64,000 nt of DNA from positions 503,682 through 567,681 of the forward strand of contig NZ_KI519494.1 of NCBI RefSeq assembly GCF_000482745.1. The letters are read 5' to 3'. The position numbers and the translations under genes were made by a program. The DNA comes from Oleidesulfovibrio alaskensis DSM 16109. GTDB taxonomy: Bacteria > Desulfobacterota > Desulfovibrionia > Desulfovibrionales > Desulfovibrionaceae. The notes beneath the pieces were generated by a model. The model made no database searches and had not been told where the DNA came from. It saw nothing but the letters and a program-made list of their open reading frames with translations. Below are positions 34,453 through 44,179 of this stretch, piece after piece (positions within the stretch are counted from its first letter, which is position 1; every line of letters starts with the position of its first letter).

Positions 34453-34601
34453 AGCTTTTTTGATGCCACATGTATTGGCTGGCGCACTTGTGTGTCAATG
34501 GGGTTACAAAAATAAAAAAAGATATACCGCTGACTGACCGCCCGCGGGGCAATTGCGGTGTCCTAGTTGCCTGTACGCTCAGCCTTGCGTATGCTTGCCG
34601 C

Positions 34602-34838
34602 ATGCTGACTGTGAAATGTGCGGCCTGCCGCCGTAAATTGTGGAAGTATCTGAAACTCGGCCCTGGTGAAGTGTTGCGGTGTCACAAGGACAGGATCACC
34701 AGAGAATTTGATTTTGAAGTACGCGACGGTAAAATCCGGTGCCTGTGCGGAAAGCCTGTCGGCATTGATAAAGGCAGTTATTATAGCATGGTAAAGGGTA
34801 GCTTTACCTATGCCGGCACCAAGGATCCCAAGCGCTGA
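34602..34838 (+). CDS. Small CxxC zinc-finger-like protein
   Basis: 78 aa, basic. Two cysteine pairs, CAAC near residue 6 and CLC(G) near 49, plus a single Cys in VLRCHKD, could bind zinc. Start ATG at 34602. It lies just ahead of tRNA-Val. No named family; the composition and the regular beta-like pattern suggest a real gene, possibly a nucleic-acid-binding protein. Confidence 0.6.
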   Translation: MLTVKCAACRRKLWKYLKLGPGEVLRCHKDRITREFDFEVRDGKIRCLCGKPVGIDKGSYYSMVKGSFTYAGTKDPKR

Positions 34839-34909
34839 CGGCTTTTGAAGAAAAAAATGAAAAAGTTGATTGACAGCGGGGTGGGGTCCGTGTAGAAGCT
34901 CTTTCTCGC

Positions 34910-34985
34910 GGACGGTTAGCTCAGCTGGTAGAGCACTGCCTTCACACGGCAGGGGCCACAGGTTCAAGTCCTGTACCGTCCACCA
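34910..34985 (+). tRNA. tRNA-Val (CAC)
   Basis: 76-nt cloverleaf with encoded CCA. Acceptor GGACGGT/ACCGTCC, anticodon arm CTGCC-TTCACAC-GGCAG (anticodon CAC), T-loop TTCAAGT. It ends five bases before the second tRNA-Asp, so the two are probably one transcript. Confidence 0.97.
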
Positions 34986-34990
34986 CATGC

Positions 34991-35067
<77 letters not shown>

Positions 35068-35075
35068 CTGCAAGC

Positions 35076-35108
35076 AAAGCCCTGATACATATGTGTCAGG
35101 GCTTTTTT
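35076..35108 (+). terminator. Terminator of tRNA-Val/tRNA-Asp unit
   Basis: Long stem AAAGCCCTGATACAT/ATGTGTCAGGGCTTT followed by T run. A diverged copy of the hairpin after the first tRNA-Asp. Confidence 0.88.
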
Positions 35109-35167
35109 GTTTTCCGGTTGTCTGCTACGCGTTACAGGGACCGGCCACCAATCACGCTGGAGTTGTA

Positions 35168-35605
35168 ATGAACATAGTTGCCGCCGCACAGGAAGATTAT
35201 CCGGAAATACTCGCGGTCTGGGAGGCCTCGGTACGGGCTACCCATGACTTTTTGACCGAAGACAATATTCAGTTTTTCAAACCGCTGATTTTGAAGGAGT
35301 ATCTGCCTGCTGTGGATTTATACTGCGCAAAGGATGAGACCGGCAGGATTCATGGCTTTCTGGGCGTGGCGGAACAGAATATCGAGATGCTTTTTCTTGC
35401 TCCTGAAAGCCGCGGCAGGGGGCTGGGAAAGCTGCTGGTGAATTTTGCCGTTGCAGAGCTCGGTTCCGTCAGGGTCGATGTCAACGAATAAAATCCTTCA
35501 GCTGCGGGGTTTTACGAACATATGGGCTTTACGGTTGTGCGGCGTTCTTCTGTGGACGGGCAGGGGCAGCCTTTTCCCCTTCTGCATATGGAGCTGCGGA
35601 AATGA
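35168..35605 (+). pseudogene. GNAT acetyltransferase gene interrupted by in-frame UAA
   Basis: From ATG at 35168 the frame reads a normal GNAT core (MLFLAPESRGRGLGKLLVNFA, the acetyl-CoA loop being SRGRGLG) to RVDVNE, then meets TAA at 35489-35491. The same frame continues without shift into NPSAAGFYEHMGFTVV, the typical C-terminal GNAT motif, and ends at a TGA at 35603-35605 after MELRK. Family members usually have Gln (CAA) in the place of the stop, in a VNEQNxxAxxFYxxxGF pattern. One C-to-T change explains it. The truncated 107-aa product would lack part of the fold. Confidence 0.85.
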
Positions 35606-35651
35606 CCTGCCCGCACCGCTAGTGTTTGCCGCCGCATATGGTTTTTTGCGC

Positions 35652-35706
35652 GCAATACAGCCGCCCCTGCTTTTTGCGACAGCAGGGGCGGCTGTATTGC
35701 TTTTTT
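35652..35706 (+). terminator. Very long perfect terminator hairpin
   Basis: A 19-bp perfect stem (35652-35670 with 35682-35700) with an 11-base loop and TTTTTT behind it. Lies 47 bp after the broken GNAT gene. Confidence 0.9.
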
Positions 35707-35884
35707 GTTTTCAGCCGGGCGCATGGCCTTCCTGCACGCTCCGGCGGCCATGCGGCCGCGGGCCGTGCCGTCGGGACCGGCAGTGCTGCGGCAGGCGGAT
35801 ATCTGTTCCGTGTGTTGCCTCGGGTGTCCGGGGTGGCTGTTCCGGTGTGATGGGTGTACACAGAGCACAAAGGAGATAACACCG

Positions 35885-36694
35885 ATGAAGATTAGAAGTG
35901 TTAAGGCTGTCTTTTTTTCTCCCACCGGAACCACGCGGCGCATTGCCGAATGCATCGGCAGGGCGGCGGCTGCCGGCGAGCCGCAACTGACTGATCTGAC
36001 CTTGCCGCAGACCCGCGGGCAAAAAGTGCTCTGTGCCGGTGACGAGTTGCTGATACTGGCAGTGCCGGTATATCGCGGCAGAGTGCCCGGCCTGCTGCGT
36101 GACTGGCTGGATACAATGCTGCTGGACGGGACACCTGCGGTCTGTGTGGCGGTATACGGCAACAGAGCCTATGACGATGCCCTGCTGGAACTGAAAGATC
36201 TGGTCAGCGCACGGGGCGGTGTGGTTGTGGCTTGTGCGGCGTTCGTAGGTGAGCATTCGTATTCCGCGGCGGATACCCCTGTGGCGGCGGGACGTCCGGA
36301 TGCAGAGGACTGCAGGCGCGCGGAAGAATTCGGAGAACAGGTGGGCCGGTTGCTTTCGGACTGCGGTTCTGCAGCGGGAGCCGGCGGGGTGGCGGTGCCG
36401 GGTAACCGTCCCTACATTGAAATGCCGGGGCGCAGTGTGCCGGAGTTTATAGGTGTGGATGAAACCTGCACGGAATGCGGTGTATGTGCTGCCGCCTGTC
36501 CTGTGGAGGCCATTGAGATGGCCGGTGGCCCCGTGATGGATATGAACCTGTGTATTTTCTGCTGTGCCTGCATCAGGTGCTGCCCTGAGCAGGCCAGGTA
36601 TATGAAGGAGGGGGTTATGAAGGATCTGGCCCGTCGCCTTGCAGACACATGCAGTGCGCGCAAGGAGCCGGAGTTCTTTTTTGCCCGCGGATGA
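35885..36694 (+). CDS. EFR1-type flavodoxin-ferredoxin fusion
   Basis: 269 aa. A flavodoxin domain (FMN phosphate loop SPTGTTRRIA near residues 12-21, VPVYRGRVP) is followed by two [4Fe-4S] motifs: CTECGVCAAACP near 200 and CIFCCACIRCCP near 225. Architecture of the EFR1-family ferrodoxins found in anaerobes, presumed internal electron carriers. AAGGAG precedes ATG 35885. It is a monocistronic unit between two hairpins, ending convergently with the GGDEF-EAL gene. Confidence 0.88.
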   Translation: MKIRSVKAVFFSPTGTTRRIAECIGRAAAAGEPQLTDLTLPQTRGQKVLCAGDELLILAVPVYRGRVPGLLRDWLDTMLLDGTPAVCVAVYGNRAYDDALLELKDLVSARGGVVVACAAFVGEHSYSAADTPVAAGRPDAEDCRRAEEFGEQVGRLLSDCGSAAGAGGVAVPGNRPYIEMPGRSVPEFIGVDETCTECGVCAAACPVEAIEMAGGPVMDMNLCIFCCACIRCCPEQARYMKEGVMKDLARRLADTCSARKEPEFFFARG

Positions 36695-36757
36695 GCGGGG
36701 CCGTAAGCCGCAGGCGCCCGTCGCGGGCTCTGCCGGCAGCTTGCTGCCGCGCGCAGG

Positions 36758-38398
36758 TCAGCAGTTGCGGGCTATGATATCCCGCAGGGCCGCCTGCGGC
36801 ATAGGCTTGCCCAGCAGATAGCCCTGAACCTGATCACAGCCCATATCCTGCAGTTGCGCCAGCTGTTCAGGTGTTTCCACGCCTTCGGCCAGAGCCACCA
36901 TACCCAGACCGTGTGCCAGATGGATGATGGCCCGCACCACACGCACGGAGTTTTCATCGGTGGTTATGTTGTCCACAAAACTTTTATCAATTTTCAGGCA
37001 GTAGCAGGGAAAACGTGTCAGATAAGCCAGCGAAGAATATCCTGTGCCGAAATCGTCCAGCGCCACATGCAGGCCGATGCTGCGCAGATATTGCATTTTG
37101 CGGGCGGCGGTTTCCGGATTGCTCATCAGGGCGGATTCAGTCAGTTCCAGAATGATGGATTCGTGCGGCATCTCAAAGGCCGCCAGTGTTTTTTCCAGCT
37201 TGCGGATAAAGGTCGGGCGGTCCATGTGCGAGGCGCTCAGGTTGACGGAAAAATGCAGCGCGCGGCACGCGGGAAGACTGGCGCGCATTTCTCCCCATAT
37301 GCGGCAGGCTTCGCGCAGCACATAGCGGTCAAGGTGCAGAATAAGCCCGGTGGTTTCCGCCATGGGCACAAATTCGGCAGGACTCACTATTCCCCTTTCG
37401 GGGTGGTTCCAGCGGACAAGCGTTTCAAAGCCTATCAGTTCCGGCTGAGGGGTAAGGGCGTACTGCGGCTGAAAGACAAGAAAGAAGTCTCCGTTGCGCA
37501 GACTGCGGCGGAACTGGTTTTCAAAATGGATGGTGAGCTGGGCTTTGTCCTGCATGGAGCGGCTGAATACGGCAATGCGGTTTCTGCCGCGTTGCTTGGC
37601 ACGCATCATGGCCGTGTTGGCTTTGGCAATCACATGCTCGGGTCTGGTATCCTGCGCGGTTCCCATATACAGGCCGAAACCGCAATCCAGCGAAAACTGG
37701 ATATCGCCGGAAAAATACGGTTGTTTCAGCGCCGCCTTGACCGCCTGTGTGCGCTGAACAGCTTCGCGCGGGCTGCCTGTGCGCAGCAGGATGGCAAAGT
37801 CGTCACCGCCGAGACGGGCTGCCACATCGCCGGGTTTCATGGACGCCTGAAGTCGCTGCCCGACCTGCTCCAGAATCTGATCGCCCACATAATGAGCAAA
37901 GCTGATGTTAACCCGTTTAAAGTTCATGATATCCACAAACACCAGTGCATATCCGGCAGGAGCGGTCTGCATGGCTTCGCCGAGCAGTTCCATGATGAGC
38001 CGGCGGTTGGGCAGCCCCGTCAGGTAGTCGTGCACGGCCTGATGCTGCAGCGAGGCATTGGCGGAAAGGGCGGTATGCAGCCCTGTGGAAGTCACCTGTG
38101 CCGTAATGAATACAAAGACGGCTCCGAGAAAAAGTATGGTTCCGGATATGGCGGAGATGTCCTGCGGAATATGCGGGCCGCTGTTTGTAAGCATCAGCAG
38201 ATACAGCACCATGAACATGGCGATGAAGCCCACCAGCGTGATAAACTGTGTGGTTCCGCAGCGGTGCAGTGACACCGGATGCCGCCGGACTTCCCTGAGC
38301 AGTTTGAGGTACCGCAGTGCGCTGAATGTGAGCAGCAGCAGGCCGCAGCCTACAGATGCCGAGAACGGGGTAAGAAGAAAGTGTTGTAATGAGTTCAT
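36758..38398 (-). CDS. Membrane-bound GGDEF-EAL protein
   Basis: 546 aa. Three membrane segments lie in residues 8-110. The GGDEF domain (about 125-285) keeps RLGGDDFAIL, so cyclase activity is possible. The EAL domain (about 295-540) reads GFETLVRWNHP where the name motif is EAL; it keeps DDFGTGYSSL, LKIDKSFV, AEGVETPEQ and a C-terminal QGYLLGKP, so phosphodiesterase activity is plausible. Start ATG at 38398. No sensor domain beyond the membrane part. Confidence 0.92.
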   Translation of the reverse strand: MNSLQHFLLTPFSASVGCGLLLLTFSALRYLKLLREVRRHPVSLHRCGTTQFITLVGFIAMFMVLYLLMLTNSGPHIPQDISAISGTILFLGAVFVFITAQVTSTGLHTALSANASLQHQAVHDYLTGLPNRRLIMELLGEAMQTAPAGYALVFVDIMNFKRVNISFAHYVGDQILEQVGQRLQASMKPGDVAARLGGDDFAILLRTGSPREAVQRTQAVKAALKQPYFSGDIQFSLDCGFGLYMGTAQDTRPEHVIAKANTAMMRAKQRGRNRIAVFSRSMQDKAQLTIHFENQFRRSLRNGDFFLVFQPQYALTPQPELIGFETLVRWNHPERGIVSPAEFVPMAETTGLILHLDRYVLREACRIWGEMRASLPACRALHFSVNLSASHMDRPTFIRKLEKTLAAFEMPHESIILELTESALMSNPETAARKMQYLRSIGLHVALDDFGTGYSSLAYLTRFPCYCLKIDKSFVDNITTDENSVRVVRAIIHLAHGLGMVALAEGVETPEQLAQLQDMGCDQVQGYLLGKPMPQAALRDIIARNC

Positions 38399-38494
38399 GA
38401 GCGGGGTGGCAGCTATCCTGTTTTGCCGCACTATACAGAGTTCACCGGCTGTTGTCACATGGATGTCACGGGCTCCGGAACAGTGGCGCAGACA

Positions 38495-38520
38495 TAAAAA
38501 AAGGAGAGGCAGTCCTCTCC
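38495..38520 (-). terminator. Terminator of ferredoxin-nitroreductase gene
   Basis: Stem GGAGAGG/CCTCTCC with a four-base loop and seven T residues on the minus strand. Confidence 0.9.
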
Positions 38521-38545
38521 CTGTTGTATGCGTGGATGATACAAT

Positions 38546-39334
38546 TCAGCGCCACGTGACGGAAGCCGCGGCTCTGGGCGGAATACGCCGCAGCCTGTGA
38601 GCGGGCGTGCCCAGCATAAGGGCGCCGTATACATGGTGGCCTTCCGGCAGCTTCAGGTATTCATTAATGGGCTGATAGAATTTTGCCGCGCGCATGAAAA
38701 ACCCTGCCCAGCATGCGCCAAGTCCCATGGGCTGGCAGGCAACTTCCACCGATGCCAGAGCAATGGCGCAGTCGACCTGCGGAGAAAGCGACGCTTCATG
38801 CGCATGAGCAATGAGCAGACACGGGGCGTTGCGGTGTATCATGTCGCGGCCGTTTTCAAATGCTTCCACAATTTCGGGCAGTGTACCGTTGCGGCGCATC
38901 CACTCAATGACCAGTTCCGCCAGCCGGTTTACATGCGGCTGTTCCGCCACCATCCAGTGCACAGGCTGCAGATTGCGCGCAGTGGGTGCCCAGCGGGTCA
39001 TGTCGATAAGCGTTTCTATGTCCGCGCGCGGAACAGGATCTTTTCTGAAGACCCGTACAGATCTGCGTCCGCGGAAAAGCTGCATGGCCTGCGGGATGGT
39101 CACGGCCAGTCCGGCATCCGTACGGGGAAAGTCAGCACTGTCGGCACCGCCTACGCTTATGGCGCCGGCCGGACAGACAGCCATGCAGTGCCCGCAGTTC
39201 ACACACATGTTTTCCGCGCCTTTTACCAGCTGGGGCACGCCGTCTTCACGCGGGGTAAGCAGCAGAAAGGGACATTCGGCCATACACAGGCCGTCCGCGC
39301 TGCATTTTTCCTGATCAATCGTTATTGTCGGCAT
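38546..39334 (-). CDS. Ferredoxin-nitroreductase fusion protein
   Basis: 262 aa. Two N-terminal [4Fe-4S] motifs (CSADGLCMAECP and CVNCGHCMAVCP) precede a nitroreductase FMN domain with RRSVRVFRKDPVPR, APTARNLQPVHW and an ACWAGFFMRAA segment. Fusions of this kind occur widely in anaerobes and are annotated as nitroreductases without known substrate; the ferredoxin part suggests direct reduction by a low-potential donor. Monocistronic, with a terminator 26 bp after the stop. Confidence 0.9.
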   Translation of the reverse strand: MPTITIDQEKCSADGLCMAECPFLLLTPREDGVPQLVKGAENMCVNCGHCMAVCPAGAISVGGADSADFPRTDAGLAVTIPQAMQLFRGRRSVRVFRKDPVPRADIETLIDMTRWAPTARNLQPVHWMVAEQPHVNRLAELVIEWMRRNGTLPEIVEAFENGRDMIHRNAPCLLIAHAHEASLSPQVDCAIALASVEVACQPMGLGACWAGFFMRAAKFYQPINEYLKLPEGHHVYGALMLGTPAHRLRRIPPRAAASVTWR

Positions 39335-39562
39335 TGTTCCTCCGCCGCCGGTGACAGGGGGTTAAAAAAGAAAGTGACCGGTCGGTTACGATCCGGATAT
39401 GGGCCTGAATGGAACCGGAACGGAGTTTTCCGCTTTCATCCGGTGCCGTGGCCGGCGGCAACGGCACTGTAGCACTACAGTGTATCCGGGCAAGGCAGGC
39501 ACCTGCAGGTGTCTATCTTTATTTCATTAAAGCAGTATGTTGCGTTGCTGTGGCAACTGTAG

Positions 39563-39602
39563 AAAAAAAGACGGACCGGCATGCCGGTCCGTCCGTTTTT
39601 TT
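39563..39602. terminator. Bidirectional terminator downstream of chemoreceptor gene
   Basis: Stem GACGGACCGGCA/TGCCGGTCCGTC, a continuous palindrome, flanked by A7 on the left and T7 on the right. Confidence 0.9.
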
Positions 39603-39624
39603 GCGTGCAGAGTCTGTACGGCGG

Positions 39625-41718
39625 TTATGCGGATTTCAGCTTTTCGATCAGGCCCTGCAGTTCGTCTGCCAGCCGGGCCAGGTCATTCACTGCCGTGTTG
39701 GAATCGTTCATTATTTCGGCAACATCACCGGCAATGCGGTTAACCTCTTCAGTGCTGCGCGTGATTTCTTCCGAAGCCGCGGACTGTTCTTCGCTGGCAG
39801 TGGCGATATTACGCACCTGATCCGCCGTGTGGTCCACTATATCCACAATGCTGGCCAGCGACTTGCCGGCTTCGGACGCCTGATCGGTACACCTGCCCAC
39901 CAGCTGGGTCACATTGCCCATGCCCTCGATGTTGACTTTGGTGGCCTGCTGGATGGCAGTGACGGCGCTGCCCACTTCTTTGGTGGCATGCATGGTTTTT
40001 TCTGCCAGTTTACGCACTTCGTCGGCCACAACGGCAAAGCCGCGTCCGGCGTCACCGGCCCGCGCCGCTTCAATGGCAGCGTTCAGTGCCAGCAGGTTGG
40101 TCTGGTCGGCAATATCGGTGATTACGTTCATTATCTGTCCGATGTCCTGTGCCTGTTTGCCCAGACTGTCCAGCGTTGTCTGCAGGTCGCGGGTGACGCC
40201 GTCCACCTGATTGATGCTGGAAACAACGTCGTGCACTATGCGTCCGCCGTTGTCGGCCTGCTGTTTGGCTGTTTCGGCGCTTTCGGCAGCGCGCGATGCG
40301 TTGCTGGCCACTTCAAGCACCGTGGCGTTGATCTGTTCCATGGCTGTGGCTGCCTCTGCCGTGCGTTCGCGCTGCAGCCCCGCGTTGTCGCTGGCCTGCG
40401 CTATCTGGCCCGAAAGCTCCTGAGAGGCATTGTTAATCTGCAGCACGATGGATTCCAGCTGTCCGGCCGCTGCAAGCATACCCTGACGCGTGGCCTGATC
40501 GGCCTGTTCGCGGGCATGTCTTGCCTCTCCAAGGGCTTTTTCCGCTTTCAGAGTCTGCTCTTCAGCTTCCACGGTTTTGCTGCGGGCTTCCTTGATGGTT
40601 TTTGCCAGTTCTGTGACCATGGTGGTCATGCTCTGGTGCAGTGTTGCCAGTTCGCCGCTGAAGTGACGGGCATCCGGCATTTTATCGTATTCGCCGCGGG
40701 CCACAACCTGCGCGGAATCGGCCAGCAGACCTATGGGACGCGCGATGGAACGTCCCAGCAGCCATGCCACCGCCAGCAGCAGGACGGCCAGCCCCAGACT
40801 GAGCAGTATCACGTTGGTCAGCGTGTCCCGCGTGGCCTGAAACACTTCCGCTTCATCCTGAATAAGTACCAGCTTCCAGCCCAGACTGTCGGCGCGGTGC
40901 ACCGTTGCCAGTTTGCGCACTCCGTCCAGCATTATGTCCACTGTGCCGTTTTCCAGTTTGACCAGTGTGTCCAGCGCGGCATTGTCCAGTTCCGAAATGT
41001 TTTTAAACGACCGGGCAGGCTGTGCCGGATCGGACAGAATGACTCCGCCGTCTTCTATCAGCATGACATACCCTGTCTTGCCGGTGGTGATGGATGAGGT
41101 GACGTTGGTCAGGGTGGACAGGTTGATGTCTATGCCCACAACCCCGCTGACACGTCCGTTGGTGCGTATTTTGGCGGTGATGGAACCTACGGGTTTGCCC
41201 GTTGTGGAAAGATATGCCTTGCTCAGCGAGGTGTCTGCATCGGATGCGAGCATTTCACGGTACCATGGTCGTTTGGTGGGGTCGTAGCCCGCGGGCATGG
41301 TATCTTCGGGAAACTGCACAAAGCCGGAGTCGCTTGAGCCCATGAAGGCGAAGTCGTAGTTGGGGTTGGCGGTTATGATGCCGCCGAACAGGTCGAAAAT
41401 TGCACGTTCGGTTTCAGTTGCCAGAATGTCACGCGTGATTTTGGACGACTGGGTTCTGCCGGCAAAAACGGTCAGTTTGCCCTGCGCATTCTGCAGTTCG
41501 GGCCGCGAAGCCAGAAACGCGGCCGTGTATTTGGCATCGTTGACAAAGGTGCTCATAAAGTCGTCGATGCGGTTGAGCTGACTGGCTGATGACTCTCTGA
41601 ACGCTTGCTGCGAAAGGGAGTTCACGTTGAAGTAGACAATGGTGGAAACGCCGCCGATGGCCACGGCAATGGAAAACAGCAGGCCCAGTACCACTCTGGC
41701 TTTGATTGAAGCAAACAT
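39625..41718 (-). CDS. Methyl-accepting chemotaxis protein with dCache sensor
   Basis: 697 aa. TM1 at about residues 8-30, periplasmic double-Cache-like domain (about 40-300; KRPWYREMLASDADTSLSKAYLS and VVGIDINLSTL are typical), TM2 near 305-330, HAMP, coiled coil, then the signalling hairpin tip QTNLLALNAAIEAARAGDAGRGFAVVADEVRKLAEKT near 545-580. Cache receptors of this type bind small ligands such as amino or organic acids. No CheW-binding pentapeptide tail is seen (ends LIEKLKSA). No chemotaxis genes adjoin. Confidence 0.95.
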   Translation of the reverse strand: MFASIKARVVLGLLFSIAVAIGGVSTIVYFNVNSLSQQAFRESSASQLNRIDDFMSTFVNDAKYTAAFLASRPELQNAQGKLTVFAGRTQSSKITRDILATETERAIFDLFGGIITANPNYDFAFMGSSDSGFVQFPEDTMPAGYDPTKRPWYREMLASDADTSLSKAYLSTTGKPVGSITAKIRTNGRVSGVVGIDINLSTLTNVTSSITTGKTGYVMLIEDGGVILSDPAQPARSFKNISELDNAALDTLVKLENGTVDIMLDGVRKLATVHRADSLGWKLVLIQDEAEVFQATRDTLTNVILLSLGLAVLLLAVAWLLGRSIARPIGLLADSAQVVARGEYDKMPDARHFSGELATLHQSMTTMVTELAKTIKEARSKTVEAEEQTLKAEKALGEARHAREQADQATRQGMLAAAGQLESIVLQINNASQELSGQIAQASDNAGLQRERTAEAATAMEQINATVLEVASNASRAAESAETAKQQADNGGRIVHDVVSSINQVDGVTRDLQTTLDSLGKQAQDIGQIMNVITDIADQTNLLALNAAIEAARAGDAGRGFAVVADEVRKLAEKTMHATKEVGSAVTAIQQATKVNIEGMGNVTQLVGRCTDQASEAGKSLASIVDIVDHTADQVRNIATASEEQSAASEEITRSTEEVNRIAGDVAEIMNDSNTAVNDLARLADELQGLIEKLKSA

Positions 41719-41812
41719 GGCTCCCCCTTTGTTGTATTGATGGCACAGTGTGTAGCAGTGCTATTAAACGCTACCATAATACAAGCGGCGAAGCGGTGGA
41801 AGAGGCCTGAGG

Positions 41813-42805
41813 TTATTCTTTTTCTAAGGCTCCGGCACGTTGCGGTTTCTGCACTTGCATGATGCCGTGGCGGGGGGACGCAGGTGTCCGCTGGCACAGG
41901 TACAGCCCGCCCAGCACCAGCAGGGCTCCGCCTGCCTGATACGGGCTGAAGGTTTCGCCCAGCACAAGGTGCCCGAGTACTATGGAAACAACCGGCACCA
42001 GATTGATCCACGCCGATGCCTTGCTGGCGGAGAGCGCGCTTACACCGAAGTTGTACAGGGCAAAGGCCCCCAGAGTGACAAACAGCCCCAGATAGCCCAC
42101 GGCGAACAGCGAGATGGCGGCATCGCTGCCGGGGGTGGTCAGTGCCTGTGCCGCCATGGAGGTGAACCCTGCGGGCAGCATGAACGCGCCCGGCAGAAAA
42201 AACAGAAAACCCGCCAGAATCTGGACACCGGTGATAATGACGGGAGAAAATGTACTGCCCAGCTTGCGGCAGGCAATGGTATACCCCACACCGCACGCCA
42301 TGGCGGCCAGTTCCAGCATGTTGCCCAGCATGGGCGAGGGCGCGGATTCTTCGGGCGCACTGGCCAGCGTAAGCCAGACAACGCCTGTCACAGACAGGGC
42401 AAAGCCGCCCCACATGCGGCGTGTGACCTGTTCTCCCAGCATGGCGCCGGCCACCACGGCCACCATGAGCGGCATCATGGCGGAAACAACACCGGCCTGC
42501 GACGCCGTGGTAAGCTGCAGCGCGTAGCTTTCGCACACAAAATAGAGGCAGGGCTGAAAAAAAGCTAAAAGCAGCAGAAGGCCCGTATCGCTGCGGCGCA
42601 CTGTGGCCGCATGGCGGTGGCGCAGCCACGCGGGCAGCCAGAAGGGCAGTATGGCAAGTGTGGCCACAAGCTGGCGCAGCCAGACAATGGACAGCGGTTC
42701 CAGTTGTCGTAAGCCGATTTTGGTGGCGACAAACGAACTGCCCCACAGGGTGACGGCAATGAAGAGGGCGAACGGGGCGGCGGCTGCGGAACGGGACTGA
42801 GGCAC
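41813..42805 (-). CDS. EamA/DMT-superfamily transporter
   Basis: 330 aa, ten membrane segments in two EamA repeats (about 10-145 and 160-305). Repeat signatures WGSSFVATK and PLSIVWLRQL near the start. The start is GTG at 42805 with AGGAG seven bases upstream; the frame extends further but without a site. Family exports amino acids, nucleotides or drugs; specificity not readable. Confidence 0.9.
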   Translation of the reverse strand: MPQSRSAAAAPFALFIAVTLWGSSFVATKIGLRQLEPLSIVWLRQLVATLAILPFWLPAWLRHRHAATVRRSDTGLLLLLAFFQPCLYFVCESYALQLTTASQAGVVSAMMPLMVAVVAGAMLGEQVTRRMWGGFALSVTGVVWLTLASAPEESAPSPMLGNMLELAAMACGVGYTIACRKLGSTFSPVIITGVQILAGFLFFLPGAFMLPAGFTSMAAQALTTPGSDAAISLFAVGYLGLFVTLGAFALYNFGVSALSASKASAWINLVPVVSIVLGHLVLGETFSPYQAGGALLVLGGLYLCQRTPASPRHGIMQVQKPQRAGALEKE

Positions 42806-42935
42806 GGCGGGCTCCTGTGTGGGAAATGTGGACCGGCGACTATATGGCGGGTCCCGTCCGAAGGCAAGCAGCCCGCGCACGGCGGCGGATCAGATGTGCA
42901 GACACCGGAGGACGTGTGCTGCACGGCGGGTGCTC

Positions 42936-43784
42936 TCAGGTGTCCGTGTCTACAATTTTACCTACATTGGTCAGAACGTAGTCCAGCAGCAGTTCTTCCA
43001 CGGAGCGTTTATCATCGGTCGCTTCCCGCGTGGCTGCAGCTGTCTGCAGAATTTCAGCCTGCGAAGCAAGCGCTTCCGACTGTGCCGTCAGTCCTTCGCC
43101 GCGTTTTTCCAGCATGGTTTCAATGCCCTGCACATCCGAAACATGACCGCTGATGGCGGTGGCCGCGGTGGTTGCCGCTGCGGCATCCTGAATGTCCGCC
43201 GTGTCGAACACACCTTTGAGATAGGAAAGGTCGTGCAGCACAAGCCCGAAACCGCCCGTGCCTGCCTGAATGTGAATGGTGCCTGTGGTGCCCGCCGTGC
43301 CTGCCGCACCGTTGAGGGTTATTCTTTCATCCGCCCCCCAGCCGCCGGCGCTGAGCAGGTTGAATCCGTTGTAGGATGCGCTGTCCACCGTGCCTTCGAT
43401 GGTGTCGATAAGTGACTGATACTCAGCCTGCGCGGCGGAAACGCCCAGAGAGCCGTCCGCCACGCCTTCGGCCAGTTCCTGCATGCGTTCAAGGCTGCTG
43501 CGAATGGTGCCCGCGGCGCTTTGCGCCATGGCGGTGACGGAAGCGGCTTCTGAAACATTGGCGGAAGCCTGCCGGAGCATGCCGGAATCGCTGCGCAGCT
43601 TGCCGGAAAGAGCCTGTGCCGCAGGATCGGTTAGTCTGAGCGAACCGGATTCGGCCAGCACCAGATCACGCAGCGATTTACCTACGCTGCCGCCCATGAA
43701 CAGCCTGCTGGTCAGCATATCCTGCTGCAGCAGGTTCATGGACAGGTCAAAGATAAGCCTGCGCGAGTCTGTGGTGTAGGTCAT
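42936..43784 (-). CDS. Flagellin-like protein
   Basis: 282 aa. The N-terminal 130 residues have the flagellin D0/D1 helical pattern, with SSLERMQELAEGVADGSLG close to the conserved flagellin segment and a C-terminal helix EALASQAEILQTAAATREATDDKRSVEELLLDY. The start motif of normal flagellins is absent: the protein begins MTYTTDSRRLIFDLS. The middle is short and Gly/Ala/Thr-rich. Start ATG 43784 with AAAGGAG. Single gene, away from other flagellar genes, so possibly a minor filament protein or an unrelated filament. Confidence 0.7.
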   Translation of the reverse strand: MTYTTDSRRLIFDLSMNLLQQDMLTSRLFMGGSVGKSLRDLVLAESGSLRLTDPAAQALSGKLRSDSGMLRQASANVSEAASVTAMAQSAAGTIRSSLERMQELAEGVADGSLGVSAAQAEYQSLIDTIEGTVDSASYNGFNLLSAGGWGADERITLNGAAGTAGTTGTIHIQAGTGGFGLVLHDLSYLKGVFDTADIQDAAAATTAATAISGHVSDVQGIETMLEKRGEGLTAQSEALASQAEILQTAAATREATDDKRSVEELLLDYVLTNVGKIVDTDT

Positions 43785-44075
43785 GAAAATTGCTCCTTTG
43801 TGCCGGAACATACCGGCAGGCAATACTTTCTGATGCTGCGGGCCGGGCGCGGGGGACTGACGGAATTCGCCCCGGTCGGGCACAAACGCATGCGCGTCTG
43901 ACCTCGTGTCCTGCGGGCCGGCGGCGTGCACTATGCGCAAAAGTCATATCGGCCGCCGGAGCGCTGTCTTTAGACGCTTTGCGGCATGTCGCGGTTGTAA
44001 AGACGTGCTGAAACCCGCCGGAGCTTCTTGCCCGGTCATCAGGGTTCTGCTAAGTACTGCCGAGTCAGCACGGTA

Positions 44076-44179
44076 CTTCGTGGGGCGCATCGGCGTCCTT
44101 TCAGGCAAACCGGTGTAATTCCGGTACGGTCCGGCCGCTGTGTCCCTGCAGGGGCTACAGTCAGCGCGCCTGAACGAAG
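44076..44179 (+). ncRNA. Cobalamin riboswitch upstream of nrdD
   Basis: The outer stem CTTCGT (44076-44081) pairs with ACGAAG (44174-44179). Inside lie the conserved cobalamin elements CAAACCGGTGTAATTCCGG and GGTCCGGCCGCTGT (B12 box 44134-44140), and a 3' part AGTCAGCGCGCCTG. It is followed by about 190 bases before the nrdD start. A GC-rich pairing near the ribosome site (GCGC...GCGCGC, 44351-44367) could be the translational switch. Such switches shut off a B12-independent enzyme when B12 is abundant. Confidence 0.82.
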
